A stretch of DNA of 64,000 bases, taken from assembly GCF_000472445.1 (NCBI RefSeq), contig NZ_AXAJ01000004.1:330631-394630 (forward strand). The letters run 5' to 3'. A program made the translations under genes and the position numbers. The notes beneath the pieces were generated by a model. The model was given only the letters and a program-made list of their open reading frames with translations. It was not told where the DNA came from and did not search any database. Each line of letters starts with the position of its first letter. Positions within the stretch are counted from its first letter, which is position 1. This DNA comes from Burkholderia sp. WSM2230 (lineage in GTDB: Bacteria > Pseudomonadota > Gammaproteobacteria > Burkholderiales > Burkholderiaceae). Positions 10,346-18,147 of this stretch are shown one piece after another.

Positions 10346-11593
10346 TTACTTGGTCTTCGCTGCCTTCGCGAGCGCTGCAACCGCACTCTTCGAATCCTGC
10401 TGCGAGTTCATGAACTTCGTGACGACGTCGGAGATCGCGCCGGCTGCGGCATCCGGCTGAGCCATGCCGTGAGCGAGCGACGGCACATAGCCGCCCGACT
10501 TGATCGCGGTCTGCTCATCCGCGTACGACTTCTTCGCGCAGTCGTCGAACTTCGCCATCGACACGCCGAGACGCACCGGAATCGAGCCCTTGTACAGGCT
10601 GAACTGCTCCTGGAATTCCGGCGACATGATGGTCTTCGCGAGCGCGAGCTGGCCCGGCGTTGCAGCCTTCTGGCCCTTCTGCTGGAAGAACACGAACGAG
10701 TCGACGTTGAACGTGTACGACTTCTCGGTGCCCGGCACGGCGGCGCAGACGTAGTCCGCGCCCGACTTCTTGCCGGCGTTGGCGAATTCGCCCTTCGCCC
10801 AGTCGCCCATGAACTGCATGCCTGCCTTGCCGTTGATGACCATGGCGGTGGCGAGGTTCCAGTCACGGCCGGTGCGGCCCTGATCGAAGTAGCCCTGGAT
10901 CTTACGGACCGTGTCGAACACGCCGACCATCTTGTCCGAAGTCAGCGTCTTTTCGTCCAGATCGACCAGCGCCTTCTTGTAGAAGTCCGCGCCTTGCGAC
11001 AGCACGACGTCTTCCCACAGCGTCAGGTCTTGCCACGGCTGGCCGCCCATCGCGATCGGCTGGATACCCGCGGCCTTCATCTTGTCGGCGACCGCGAAGA
11101 ATTCAGGCCACGTGGTCGGCACCTTGCCGCCCGCCTTGTCGAGCGCTGCCTTGTTGATGTACAGCCAGTTCACGCGATGCACCGAGAACGGCGCCGCGAC
11201 GTAGTGGCCCTCCGCGTGCATGATCTTGTCGATTTCCGGCGGCAGGTTCTTCTTCCAGTCACCGGCGACGGAGTCGATCGGCACCAGCACGCCCTGCGAA
11301 GCCCAGTCCTGGATCAGCGGACCCTTGATCTGCGCGGCGCTCGGCGCGTTGCCCGAGATCACCTGCGTCTTGAGTGCCGTCATGGCAGCCGCGCCGGCGC
11401 CGCCCGCAACCGCGAAGTCCTTCCACGTGTAACCCTGCTTCGTCATGTCGTCCTTGAGGACGCCGACGGCTTTGGATTCACCGCCCGAGGTCCACCAGTG
11501 CAACACTTCGACCGACTCGGCAGCCTGCGCGGCCGAGACGCCACACATCAGACCTGCGGCGCACAGAGCGCCCATGATCGCGCGAAATTTCAT
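10346..11593 (-). CDS. gtsA: Sugar ABC transporter substrate-binding protein (GtsA-like)
   Basis: Periplasmic solute-binding protein, probably for glucose or a related hexose. The 415-residue precursor has a classical Sec signal of about 24 residues ending AAQA before ESVEVLHWWTSGGES. The mature chain is a type I extracellular solute-binding fold, with VHRVNWLYINKAALDKAGG and TWPEFFAVADKMKAAGI as family landmarks. The start is backed by GGAGGAG 7-8 nt upstream. It heads the leftward importer operon and diverges from zwf-pgl-glk, which ties uptake to glucose-6-phosphate metabolism. Confidence 0.9.
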   Translation of the reverse strand: MKFRAIMGALCAAGLMCGVSAAQAAESVEVLHWWTSGGESKAVGVLKDDMTKQGYTWKDFAVAGGAGAAAMTALKTQVISGNAPSAAQIKGPLIQDWASQGVLVPIDSVAGDWKKNLPPEIDKIMHAEGHYVAAPFSVHRVNWLYINKAALDKAGGKVPTTWPEFFAVADKMKAAGIQPIAMGGQPWQDLTLWEDVVLSQGADFYKKALVDLDEKTLTSDKMVGVFDTVRKIQGYFDQGRTGRDWNLATAMVINGKAGMQFMGDWAKGEFANAGKKSGADYVCAAVPGTEKSYTFNVDSFVFFQQKGQKAATPGQLALAKTIMSPEFQEQFSLYKGSIPVRLGVSMAKFDDCAKKSYADEQTAIKSGGYVPSLAHGMAQPDAAAGAISDVVTKFMNSQQDSKSAVAALAKAAKTK

Positions 11594-12173
11594 TGCTTAT
11601 CTCCTCCAGACACCTGAACAAAAAACAAATGGCCCCTGATGTCGCCAGGGTGCTGTGGTTGGTTCAAAACAGGCAAAACACTGGGCGATCGAGCACGGTC
11701 GGGCGCATGCGTGACGCATGTGCCGGCGGACCGATGTCCGGCCGCTGGAAGCTCAAGAGATGAGTGGTTCGGGATGCAACTGACTGTCTCCTCTTTTGAT
11801 TTTTGCCCGCCCGCGTCGCGCGGCAGACTCGAGGTGCCTTGCACGTCAACCGAGGCAACCGGCTTGCCGGACCTGCCAGCTTTGCCACGCACTTGCGAGC
11901 TTCGCCAACGCGGCTTTGCTGCAACAACTGCCCGGTTGGCTCGCCGATGCCGGCATGCATTGTCCGTTAACATGCAGGGGGCGCCTGCCGATTCGCGAAA
12001 ACGCGCAACCTGCCTGCCAGCGCACGCTTTTTTCATCGAATTAGCGCTACCTCTTGATTTGGATTGTAGTTAAACTACAATTCAGTGTCAAAAAATATTT
12101 TATCGGACTACGGTCGCCTTTCCGCAAGCAGTCAGCGGTCAGCGCGGCGGCCTCAGGACATCGACGGAGACTC
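11594..12173. other. Divergent control region between importer and zwf operons
   Basis: This 580-nt gap holds no credible gene. It carries the probable HexR operator at 12063-12081. It also has a 15-nt dyad CATGCG-TGA-CGCATG at 11706-11720 on the importer side, and an A/T-rich stretch (12085-12103) that may hold the zwf -10 region. Confidence 0.6.
12063..12081. promoter_or_regulatory. Probable HexR operator upstream of zwf
   Basis: Perfect 8-bp half-sites ATTGTAGT and ACTACAAT flank a 3-nt TAA spacer, 93 nt before the zwf start. The site fits the TTGT...ACAA pattern known for HexR repressors of hexose metabolism. A HexR-like domain is encoded at the end of this same operon. Confidence 0.75.
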
Positions 12174-13637
12174 ATGCAAACCGATTCGAGCTTCACCTTC
12201 GTTCTCTTCGGCGGAACCGGCGATCTGTCGATGCGCAAGATTCTCCCCGCCCTGTTTGAAGCACACCGTGCGGGCGGCATGCTGGCCGACAGCGGCAAGA
12301 TCGTCGCGGTAGCGCGCCACGTGGGAGATCGTGGCGAATACCTTCAGTGGGTGAACGAGCACGTCAAGCCGCATGTGTCGAAGAACGGTGTCGACGAAAC
12401 CGCATGGGCGAGCTTTCTCGAACGCATCCAGTTCGTGAAGATCGACCTCGGCAATCCGGAAGACTTCGTGCTGCTGCGCGATGCGGTAGAGTCGCTGCCC
12501 GGCATCCGCGTGTTTTATCTGGCCACCGGTCCGTCGCTGTTCGTGCCGATCTGCCGCGCGCTCGCATCGGTTGGACTCAACGAAAACGCGCGCATCGTGC
12601 TCGAGAAGCCGCTCGGCTATGATCTCAAGTCGTCCAATGCAATCAACGACGCGGTCGGCGAAATCTTCGCGGAAGAGCAGATCTACCGTATCGATCACTA
12701 CCTCGGCAAAGAGCCCGTGCAGAACCTCTTGGCGCTGCGCTTCGGCAATGCGCTGTTCGAGCCGCTGTGGCGCCGCGAGTGGGTCGAGAGCATTCAGATC
12801 ACCATCGCGGAAGAACTCGGTGTCGAAGCGCGCGGCGATTTCTACGACAATACCGGCGCGCTGCGCGACATGGTGCAGAACCATTTGCTGCAACTGCTTT
12901 CGATCGTCGCCATGGAGCCGCCCCACTCGATGGACTCCGACTCGGTGCGCGACGAGAAACTGCGCGTGCTGCGAGCATTAAAGCCCATCAATCCGCTCGA
13001 CATCGGCAAAGTTGCGGTGCGCGGCCAGTATCATTCGGGCGTGATTCGCGGCAACTCGGTGCCCGCCTATGCGACGGAACCTGGCGTGAAGCAGAACAGC
13101 ACGACGGAAACCTTCGTCGCGCTGAAGGTGGAGATAGAAAACTGGCGCTGGGCCGGCGTGCCGTTTTTCCTGCGCACCGGCAAACGGCTTGCCGATCGCG
13201 TCGCGGAAATCGTGGTGAATTTCCGTTCGGTGCCGCATTCGGCATTGGGCGCCTCGGCGTTGCGCGCGGGCGCGAATCGTCTCGTGATCCGTTTGCAGCC
13301 GAACGAGACAATCCGGCTTTACTGTCTCGCGAAGCAGCCGGGTGAGGGCATGAATCTCGCAAGCGTTCACCTCGATCTCGCGTTCGACCAGTTCTTCCGC
13401 GAAGGGCAGATGGAAGCGTATCAACGTCTTCTGCTCGACGTGATCAACGGTCGTCTCGCGCTCTTTGTGCGACGCGACGAACAGGAAGCCGCATGGCGCT
13501 GGGTCGAACCGATCCTGAACGAATGGAAGGCTTCGAACCGGCCGCCCAAGCCGTATGCGGCGGGCACGTGGGGTCCCGCGGCCGCAAGCGCAATGCTCGC
13601 GCAGCACGGCACCTGCTGGCTCGAAGAAGAGAATTGA
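12174..13637 (+). CDS. zwf: Glucose-6-phosphate dehydrogenase
   Basis: Oxidises glucose-6-phosphate to 6-phosphogluconolactone with NAD(P)+, feeding the Entner-Doudoroff and pentose phosphate routes. The 487-residue protein shows the dinucleotide motif GGTGDLSMRKILP at residues 14-26 and the active-site RIDHYLGKE with the catalytic-region H175. The ATG at 12174 has GGAGA just upstream. The open frame extends to 12054 but would translate the operator. It is first in a three-gene operon with pgl and glk. Confidence 0.96.
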   Translation: MQTDSSFTFVLFGGTGDLSMRKILPALFEAHRAGGMLADSGKIVAVARHVGDRGEYLQWVNEHVKPHVSKNGVDETAWASFLERIQFVKIDLGNPEDFVLLRDAVESLPGIRVFYLATGPSLFVPICRALASVGLNENARIVLEKPLGYDLKSSNAINDAVGEIFAEEQIYRIDHYLGKEPVQNLLALRFGNALFEPLWRREWVESIQITIAEELGVEARGDFYDNTGALRDMVQNHLLQLLSIVAMEPPHSMDSDSVRDEKLRVLRALKPINPLDIGKVAVRGQYHSGVIRGNSVPAYATEPGVKQNSTTETFVALKVEIENWRWAGVPFFLRTGKRLADRVAEIVVNFRSVPHSALGASALRAGANRLVIRLQPNETIRLYCLAKQPGEGMNLASVHLDLAFDQFFREGQMEAYQRLLLDVINGRLALFVRRDEQEAAWRWVEPILNEWKASNRPPKPYAAGTWGPAAASAMLAQHGTCWLEEEN

Positions 13638-13686
13638 TTCGCGGCGGTCTTGCGCCGCGCTAACAAAAAAGCAGCACGGAGGAGAA

Positions 13687-14433
13687 GTGATCGAGCTTCA
13701 CGCTTTCGACGATCAACGCGCACAATCCGACGCGTTGGCGAAGGCAGTCGGCGACGCGTTACATGCATCGCTGGCCGCACAGGCGGCAACGTCGGACGCC
13801 GGTATTGCCGGCGCGTCCACAGCCGGTACCGCAACCGCCGGCGCGCGCCCGGCCCTGCTCGCCGTGTCCGGCGGCAGCAGTCCGCGCCCGTTCCTGCAGA
13901 CGCTGTCCACGCAAACTTTCGACTGGCCGCGCATTGCCGTGACGCTGGTCGACGACCGCTGGGTGCCCGAGACGGATAGCGCGAGCAACGCGCAACTGGT
14001 GCACGCCACGCTGTTGCAGAACGCTGCGCAGAACGCGACGTTCTGGCCGCTCGTCGACACGACGCAGGATCTGCATTCGCATGTCGCCGCGCTCAACGTA
14101 GACCCGCGTTTTGCGAACGTGCCCGACGTCGCGATTCTCGGCATGGGTGAAGACGGCCACACGGCGTCGATTTTCGCCGACGCACCCGAATGGGACCACG
14201 CCATCACGACTGCCGAGCGCTTCGTCGCCGTGCATCCCGGCAGCGCGCCGCATGCGCGCGTGAGCTGGTCGCTTTCTGCGCTGAAGGAAGTGAAGCACCT
14301 GTTTTTGCTGATCGCAGGACCGCGCAAGATGGACGTGCTGAACGCCGCCGCGTCTTCGCTACAAAAAAATGCCATCTCGCAGTTGGCAAACGACAAGGGA
14401 GTGAGACTCGATGTCTACTGGTGTGCAAACTAA
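13687..14433 (+). CDS. pgl: 6-phosphogluconolactonase
   Basis: Hydrolyses 6-phosphogluconolactone to 6-phosphogluconate. The 248-residue DevB/Pgl-type protein has the phosphosugar loop [13 protein letters not shown], the [10 protein letters not shown] segment and the active-site motif [14 protein letters not shown]. The GTG start at 13687 is strongly supported by GGAGGAG directly upstream. An Ala/Thr-rich insertion (about residues 33-55) distinguishes the N-terminus. Its end overlaps the glucokinase gene by 23 nt. Confidence 0.93.
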   Translation: MIELHAFDDQRAQSDALAKAVGDALHASLAAQAATSDAGIAGASTAGTATAGARPALLAVSGGSSPRPFLQTLSTQTFDWPRIAVTLVDDRWVPETDSASNAQLVHATLLQNAAQNATFWPLVDTTQDLHSHVAALNVDPRFANVPDVAILGMGEDGHTASIFADAPEWDHAITTAERFVAVHPGSAPHARVSWSLSALKEVKHLFLLIAGPRKMDVLNAAASSLQKNAISQLANDKGVRLDVYWCAN

Positions 14434-16327
14434 GGCTGTTCCGGGCGCGGGCCAGCACGCCGATGGACCGAGGCTCCTCGCCGACATCGGCGGCACGAAC
14501 GCGCGCTTCGCGCTCGAGACCGGGCCGGGCGAGATCGGCTCGGTGCAGGTCTATCCATGCGCGGACTACCCCGGTGTCGCCGAAGTTATCAAGAAGTACC
14601 TGAAGGACATGAAGATTGGCCGCGTGAATCACGCGGCGATTGCGATTGCGAACCCGGTCGACGGCGATCAGGTCAGCATGACGAATCACGACTGGACCTT
14701 TTCGATCGAAGCCACGCGCCGCGCGCTCGGCTTCGACACGCTGCTGGTCGTAAACGACTTCACCGCGCTTGCCATGGCCCTGCCCGGCCTCACCGACACG
14801 CAACGCGTGCAGGTCGGCGGCGGCACCCGCCGCCCGAACAGCGTGATCGGCCTGCTCGGTCCGGGCACCGGCATGGGCGTATCTGGCCTCATTCCCGCCG
14901 ACGACCGCTGGATCGCACTCGGCAGCGAAGGCGGCCACGCCACCTTCGCGCCGGCCGACGAGCGCGAGGACATCGTGCTGCAGTACGCGCGCAAGAAGTG
15001 GTCGCACGTGTCGTTCGAACGCGTGGCCGCGGGCCCCGGCATAGAAGTGATCTACCGCGCGCTCGCGGGCCGCGACAAGAAGCGCGTGGCCGCGACCGTC
15101 GACACGCGTGAAATCGTCAAGCGCGCGCTGGATGGCGAGCCGCTCGCGGCCGAATCCGTCGACGTGTTCTGCGGCATTCTCGGCACCTTCGCGGGCAACA
15201 TCGCGGTGACGCTGGGCGCGCTCGGCGGCATTTATATCGGCGGCGGCGTCGTGCCGCGGCTCGGCGAATTCTTCGCGCGCTCGTCGTTTCGCAAGCGCTT
15301 CGAGGCGAAGGGCCGCTTCGAGGCGTATTTGCAGAACGTGCCGACCTACGTGATTACTGCGGAATATCCGGCTTTTCTGGGCGTATCCGCGATACTCGCC
15401 GAGCAGTTGTCGAATCGCGCGGGCGGCAGTTCGTCGGCGGTATTCGAGCGGATCCGTCAGATGCGCGACGCATTGACGCCGGCCGAGCGCCGCGTCGCGG
15501 ATCTCGCGCTGAATCATCCGCGCTCGATTATCAACGACCCGATTGTCGACATCGCACGCAAGGCCGACGTGAGTCAGCCGACCGTGATCCGCTTCTGCCG
15601 TTCGCTCGGTTGCCAGGGGCTGTCGGATTTCAAGTTGAAGCTCGCCACCGGTTTGACCGGCACGATTCCGGTCAGCCATAGCCAGGTGCATCTTGGCGAC
15701 ACGGCGACCGACTTCGGCGCGAAGGTGCTGGACAACACCGTGTCGGCGATCCTGCAGTTGCGCGAGCATCTGAACTTCGAACAGGTGGAGCGCGCAATCG
15801 ATCTGCTGAACGGCGCGCGCCGCATCGAATTCTACGGTCTCGGCAATTCGAACATCGTCGCGCAGGACGCGCACTACAAGTTCTTCCGCTTCGGCATTCC
15901 GACCATTGCATACGGCGACCTCTACATGCAGGCCGCTTCGGCTGCGTTGCTCGGCAAAGGCGACGTGATCGTCGCGGTGTCGAAGTCCGGCCGCGCGCCC
16001 GAACTGCTGCGCGTGCTGGACGTCGCGATGCAGGCCGGAGCTAAGGTGATCGCAATCACGTCGAGCAATACGCCTTTGGCCAAGCGCGCGACGGTCGCGC
16101 TGGAGACGGATCACATCGAAATTCGCGAGTCGCAGCTTTCGATGATCTCGCGCATTCTGCATCTGGTCATGATCGACATTCTCGCGGTCGGCGTGGCAAT
16201 TCGCCGCGCGGTGCCGAGCGCGGACGTCGCGGAAACGGTGGCCAAAGCACGTCAAGGCGCCGACGACGACGCGACCGCCGTGCTCGACTGGCTCAGTCAC
16301 GGCGCGGCTTCATCGGCGCGCGACTAA
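14411..16327 (+). CDS. glk: Glucokinase fused to RpiR/HexR-type regulator
   Basis: Bifunctional 638-residue protein. Residues 1 to about 335 are a Glk kinase that phosphorylates glucose: [14 protein letters not shown] phosphate loop, [13 protein letters not shown] with the catalytic Asp, [20 protein letters not shown]. About 345-425 is an RpiR helix-turn-helix ([20 protein letters not shown]). About 465-600 is a SIS sugar-phosphate domain ([23 protein letters not shown]). The fusion is a known Burkholderiaceae arrangement. The regulator part probably binds 2-keto-3-deoxy-6-phosphogluconate, as HexR does, and represses this operon through the palindrome upstream of zwf; that link is inferred. 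Confidence 0.95.
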   Translation: MSTGVQTKAVPGAGQHADGPRLLADIGGTNARFALETGPGEIGSVQVYPCADYPGVAEVIKKYLKDMKIGRVNHAAIAIANPVDGDQVSMTNHDWTFSIEATRRALGFDTLLVVNDFTALAMALPGLTDTQRVQVGGGTRRPNSVIGLLGPGTGMGVSGLIPADDRWIALGSEGGHATFAPADEREDIVLQYARKKWSHVSFERVAAGPGIEVIYRALAGRDKKRVAATVDTREIVKRALDGEPLAAESVDVFCGILGTFAGNIAVTLGALGGIYIGGGVVPRLGEFFARSSFRKRFEAKGRFEAYLQNVPTYVITAEYPAFLGVSAILAEQLSNRAGGSSSAVFERIRQMRDALTPAERRVADLALNHPRSIINDPIVDIARKADVSQPTVIRFCRSLGCQGLSDFKLKLATGLTGTIPVSHSQVHLGDTATDFGAKVLDNTVSAILQLREHLNFEQVERAIDLLNGARRIEFYGLGNSNIVAQDAHYKFFRFGIPTIAYGDLYMQAASAALLGKGDVIVAVSKSGRAPELLRVLDVAMQAGAKVIAITSSNTPLAKRATVALETDHIEIRESQLSMISRILHLVMIDILAVGVAIRRAVPSADVAETVAKARQGADDDATAVLDWLSHGAASSARD

Positions 16328-16358
16328 GTCTGCTGGAAGCCTGCTCGAAGTTGGCACG

Positions 16359-16385
16359 AAGGCCACGCTGCGGCGTGGCCTTTTG
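16359..16385 (+). terminator. Terminator of the zwf-pgl-glk operon
   Basis: A 10-bp stem AAGGCCACGC/GCGTGGCCTT with a TGCG loop, followed by TTTGC, lies 32 nt after the glk stop. Confidence 0.85.
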
Positions 16386-16465
16386 CATTGCATGGAATGC
16401 GGCAGAAACCTTGTCGCCTGTAGAAGCGATAATAGAAACCCCATCGCTTACGGCCACGCACACCG

Positions 16466-17392
16466 ATGATAATCCGCCCGCATCTCCATTGGTTCCGCAT
16501 GCTGCTCGCCTGGCGAGGCTCTGTCCTTCCGCAGTTGCTGCCACGGCTCGGCCTCATTTTCGCCATTTCGGTGATCGCGGTCGCGGCGCACGATCATCTG
16601 TTGCCGATTTCGCTGAACCTGAACACGACCGCGCCGTTCTCGCTGGTCGGCATCGCGCTCGCGGTGTTTCTCGGCTTTCGCAATAACGCGAGCTACGACC
16701 GCTGGTGGGAAGCGCGCAAGCTGTGGGGCCAGTTGCTGAACGACTCGCGTTCGCTGACGCGGCAGGCGCTCACCTTGCGAACGCGGCAGTTGCCGAAAGA
16801 AGACCTGATCGAGTTCTGCGCGGCGCTCGGCGCGCTCGCGCATGCGCTGCGCCATCAGCTTCGCAGAACAGATCCGCGCGAAGACCTGGCTGCGCGTCTG
16901 CCGCCAGCACTGTTCGAACGCGTGATGGCGTCGCGCTTTAAGCCGGCTACGTTGATGCTGTTTCTCGGCGAATGGGTGCAGCGCCAGGCGCAGGCCGGCG
17001 CGATCGATCCCATGGCGGTGCTCGCCTTCGACCGCAATCTGAATGCGTTGTCGGATGTAATCGGCGGATGCGAGCGCATTGCGTCCACGCCGCTGCCGTT
17101 TGCGTACTCGGTGATGATTCACCGCACCGTGTACTTCTTTTGCGCGTCGCTGCCGTTTGGGCTCGTGGACAGCATCGGCATTTTCACGCCGGTGTTCGCG
17201 GTGTTCGTTGCGTACACGTTCATGGCGCACGAAGCGATCGCGTCGCAAATCGAAGAGCCGTTCGGCACCGACGACAACGACCTCGCGCTCAACACGATGT
17301 CCATGATTATCGAAGACGCAATGCGCGATCTGCGCGGCGAGCCGGCGCTTGCGCTGCCCGGTCCGCAGCCCGAGAGCTATGCGCTCACGTGA
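16466..17392 (+). CDS. Bestrophin-like anion channel family protein
   Basis: Inner-membrane protein of the bestrophin/UPF0187 family (RFP-TM, chloride-channel fold). Bacterial members can conduct ions, but the physiological role here is unknown. The 308-residue protein has the family N-terminus MIIRPHLHWFRMLLAWRGSV, the conserved FLGFRNNASYDRWWEARKLW motif, and a late hydrophobic pair around FCASLPFGLVDSIGIFTPVF. The acidic EEPFGTDDNDLALN segment is typical of the cytoplasmic end. It stands alone between the zwf operon terminator and a convergent operon. Confidence 0.9.
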   Translation: MIIRPHLHWFRMLLAWRGSVLPQLLPRLGLIFAISVIAVAAHDHLLPISLNLNTTAPFSLVGIALAVFLGFRNNASYDRWWEARKLWGQLLNDSRSLTRQALTLRTRQLPKEDLIEFCAALGALAHALRHQLRRTDPREDLAARLPPALFERVMASRFKPATLMLFLGEWVQRQAQAGAIDPMAVLAFDRNLNALSDVIGGCERIASTPLPFAYSVMIHRTVYFFCASLPFGLVDSIGIFTPVFAVFVAYTFMAHEAIASQIEEPFGTDDNDLALNTMSMIIEDAMRDLRGEPALALPGPQPESYALT

Positions 17393-17443
17393 ACGTGAAC
17401 GCCTGCATCGGGCATGGCGTCTCGCCGGCTGCGGATCAAGCGT

Positions 17444-18145
17444 CTAGTGGTTGCCGGCCGTTTCCGACAGGCGCTTGAGCGTTGCGATCCGCGTACCGAT
17501 GATGTCGATGCGGCCGCGCTCGTCGACGAGCGGCGTGGCCGCATTCAGATAGGCTGTCCACGCCTTTTGCGCTCGCGTCAGCGTGGGACGCGAGTGCACC
17601 GGCATTTTCGCCCGCAGACGGCGGTAGTAGCGGTTCATGTCGAACATCGCGTGTTCGCAGCGTGCGTCGGCGCTGCAGGCGCGCAGACGTTTGCCGCCCG
17701 GAGGGTCGCCGGCGCTCGCGTCGGCCACCGCGCTGCGCAGCACGAGCGCGCGGTCGCGCACCGGCTGGAGTTGCATGTCGGCTGCGGCCAGCACATACAT
17801 GGTGCCGCGCGTGGTGGCGAACACCGCCGCGAGCAGTTGCGTGTCGGCATCGCGCGAAGCCTGCCAGCTTGCCTGACTCTTCTGCCATTGCTGGCGCCGT
17901 GCCGGCGGCAACTTCGGCTGCAACTGCTGCCATGCGTTGTCGAGCGCGGACTTCCAGCCTATGCGCGCCGTCTCCATGCACTGCACCTGCCCCGCCGTCG
18001 ACGACATATCGCTGCGCGCCAGACACGTGCGCATGGCCGCGTCGATCGGATCGGCGGCGGCGACTTCGGCGCGCGCCGCGAGCGGCGCGGCGCCGAACAC
18101 GAGCGCGCATGTCAAGGCGAGCGCGAGAGACCTCGTCAGCCGCAT
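17444..18145 (-). CDS. LprI/DUF1311-like periplasmic protein
   Basis: Secreted protein of unknown function with a DUF1311-type (lysozyme-inhibitor LprI-like) region. The 233-residue precursor has a Sec signal of about 26 residues (MRLTRSLALALTCALVFGAA...ARA). It is followed by a Cys-containing region with CMETARIGWKSALDNAWQQL and later cysteines in the RLRACSADARCEH segment. The ATG at 18145 lies only 2 nt after the decarboxylase stop, so the two are co-transcribed and probably coupled. Longer reading frames upstream run inside the decarboxylase gene and are not used. Confidence 0.8.
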   Translation of the reverse strand: MRLTRSLALALTCALVFGAAPLAARAEVAAADPIDAAMRTCLARSDMSSTAGQVQCMETARIGWKSALDNAWQQLQPKLPPARRQQWQKSQASWQASRDADTQLLAAVFATTRGTMYVLAAADMQLQPVRDRALVLRSAVADASAGDPPGGKRLRACSADARCEHAMFDMNRYYRRLRAKMPVHSRPTLTRAQKAWTAYLNAATPLVDERGRIDIIGTRIATLKRLSETAGNH

Positions 18146-18147
18146 TG

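Noticed and set aside
11590..12073. Short open frames on both strands in the importer/zwf control region
   Set aside because: No ribosome site, no conserved pattern, and they overlap each other. Regulatory DNA explains the region better.
14204..16300. 698-codon frame antisense to the glucokinase-HexR gene
   Set aside because: No domain, biased composition, and full overlap with a gene that has complete kinase, HTH and SIS motifs.
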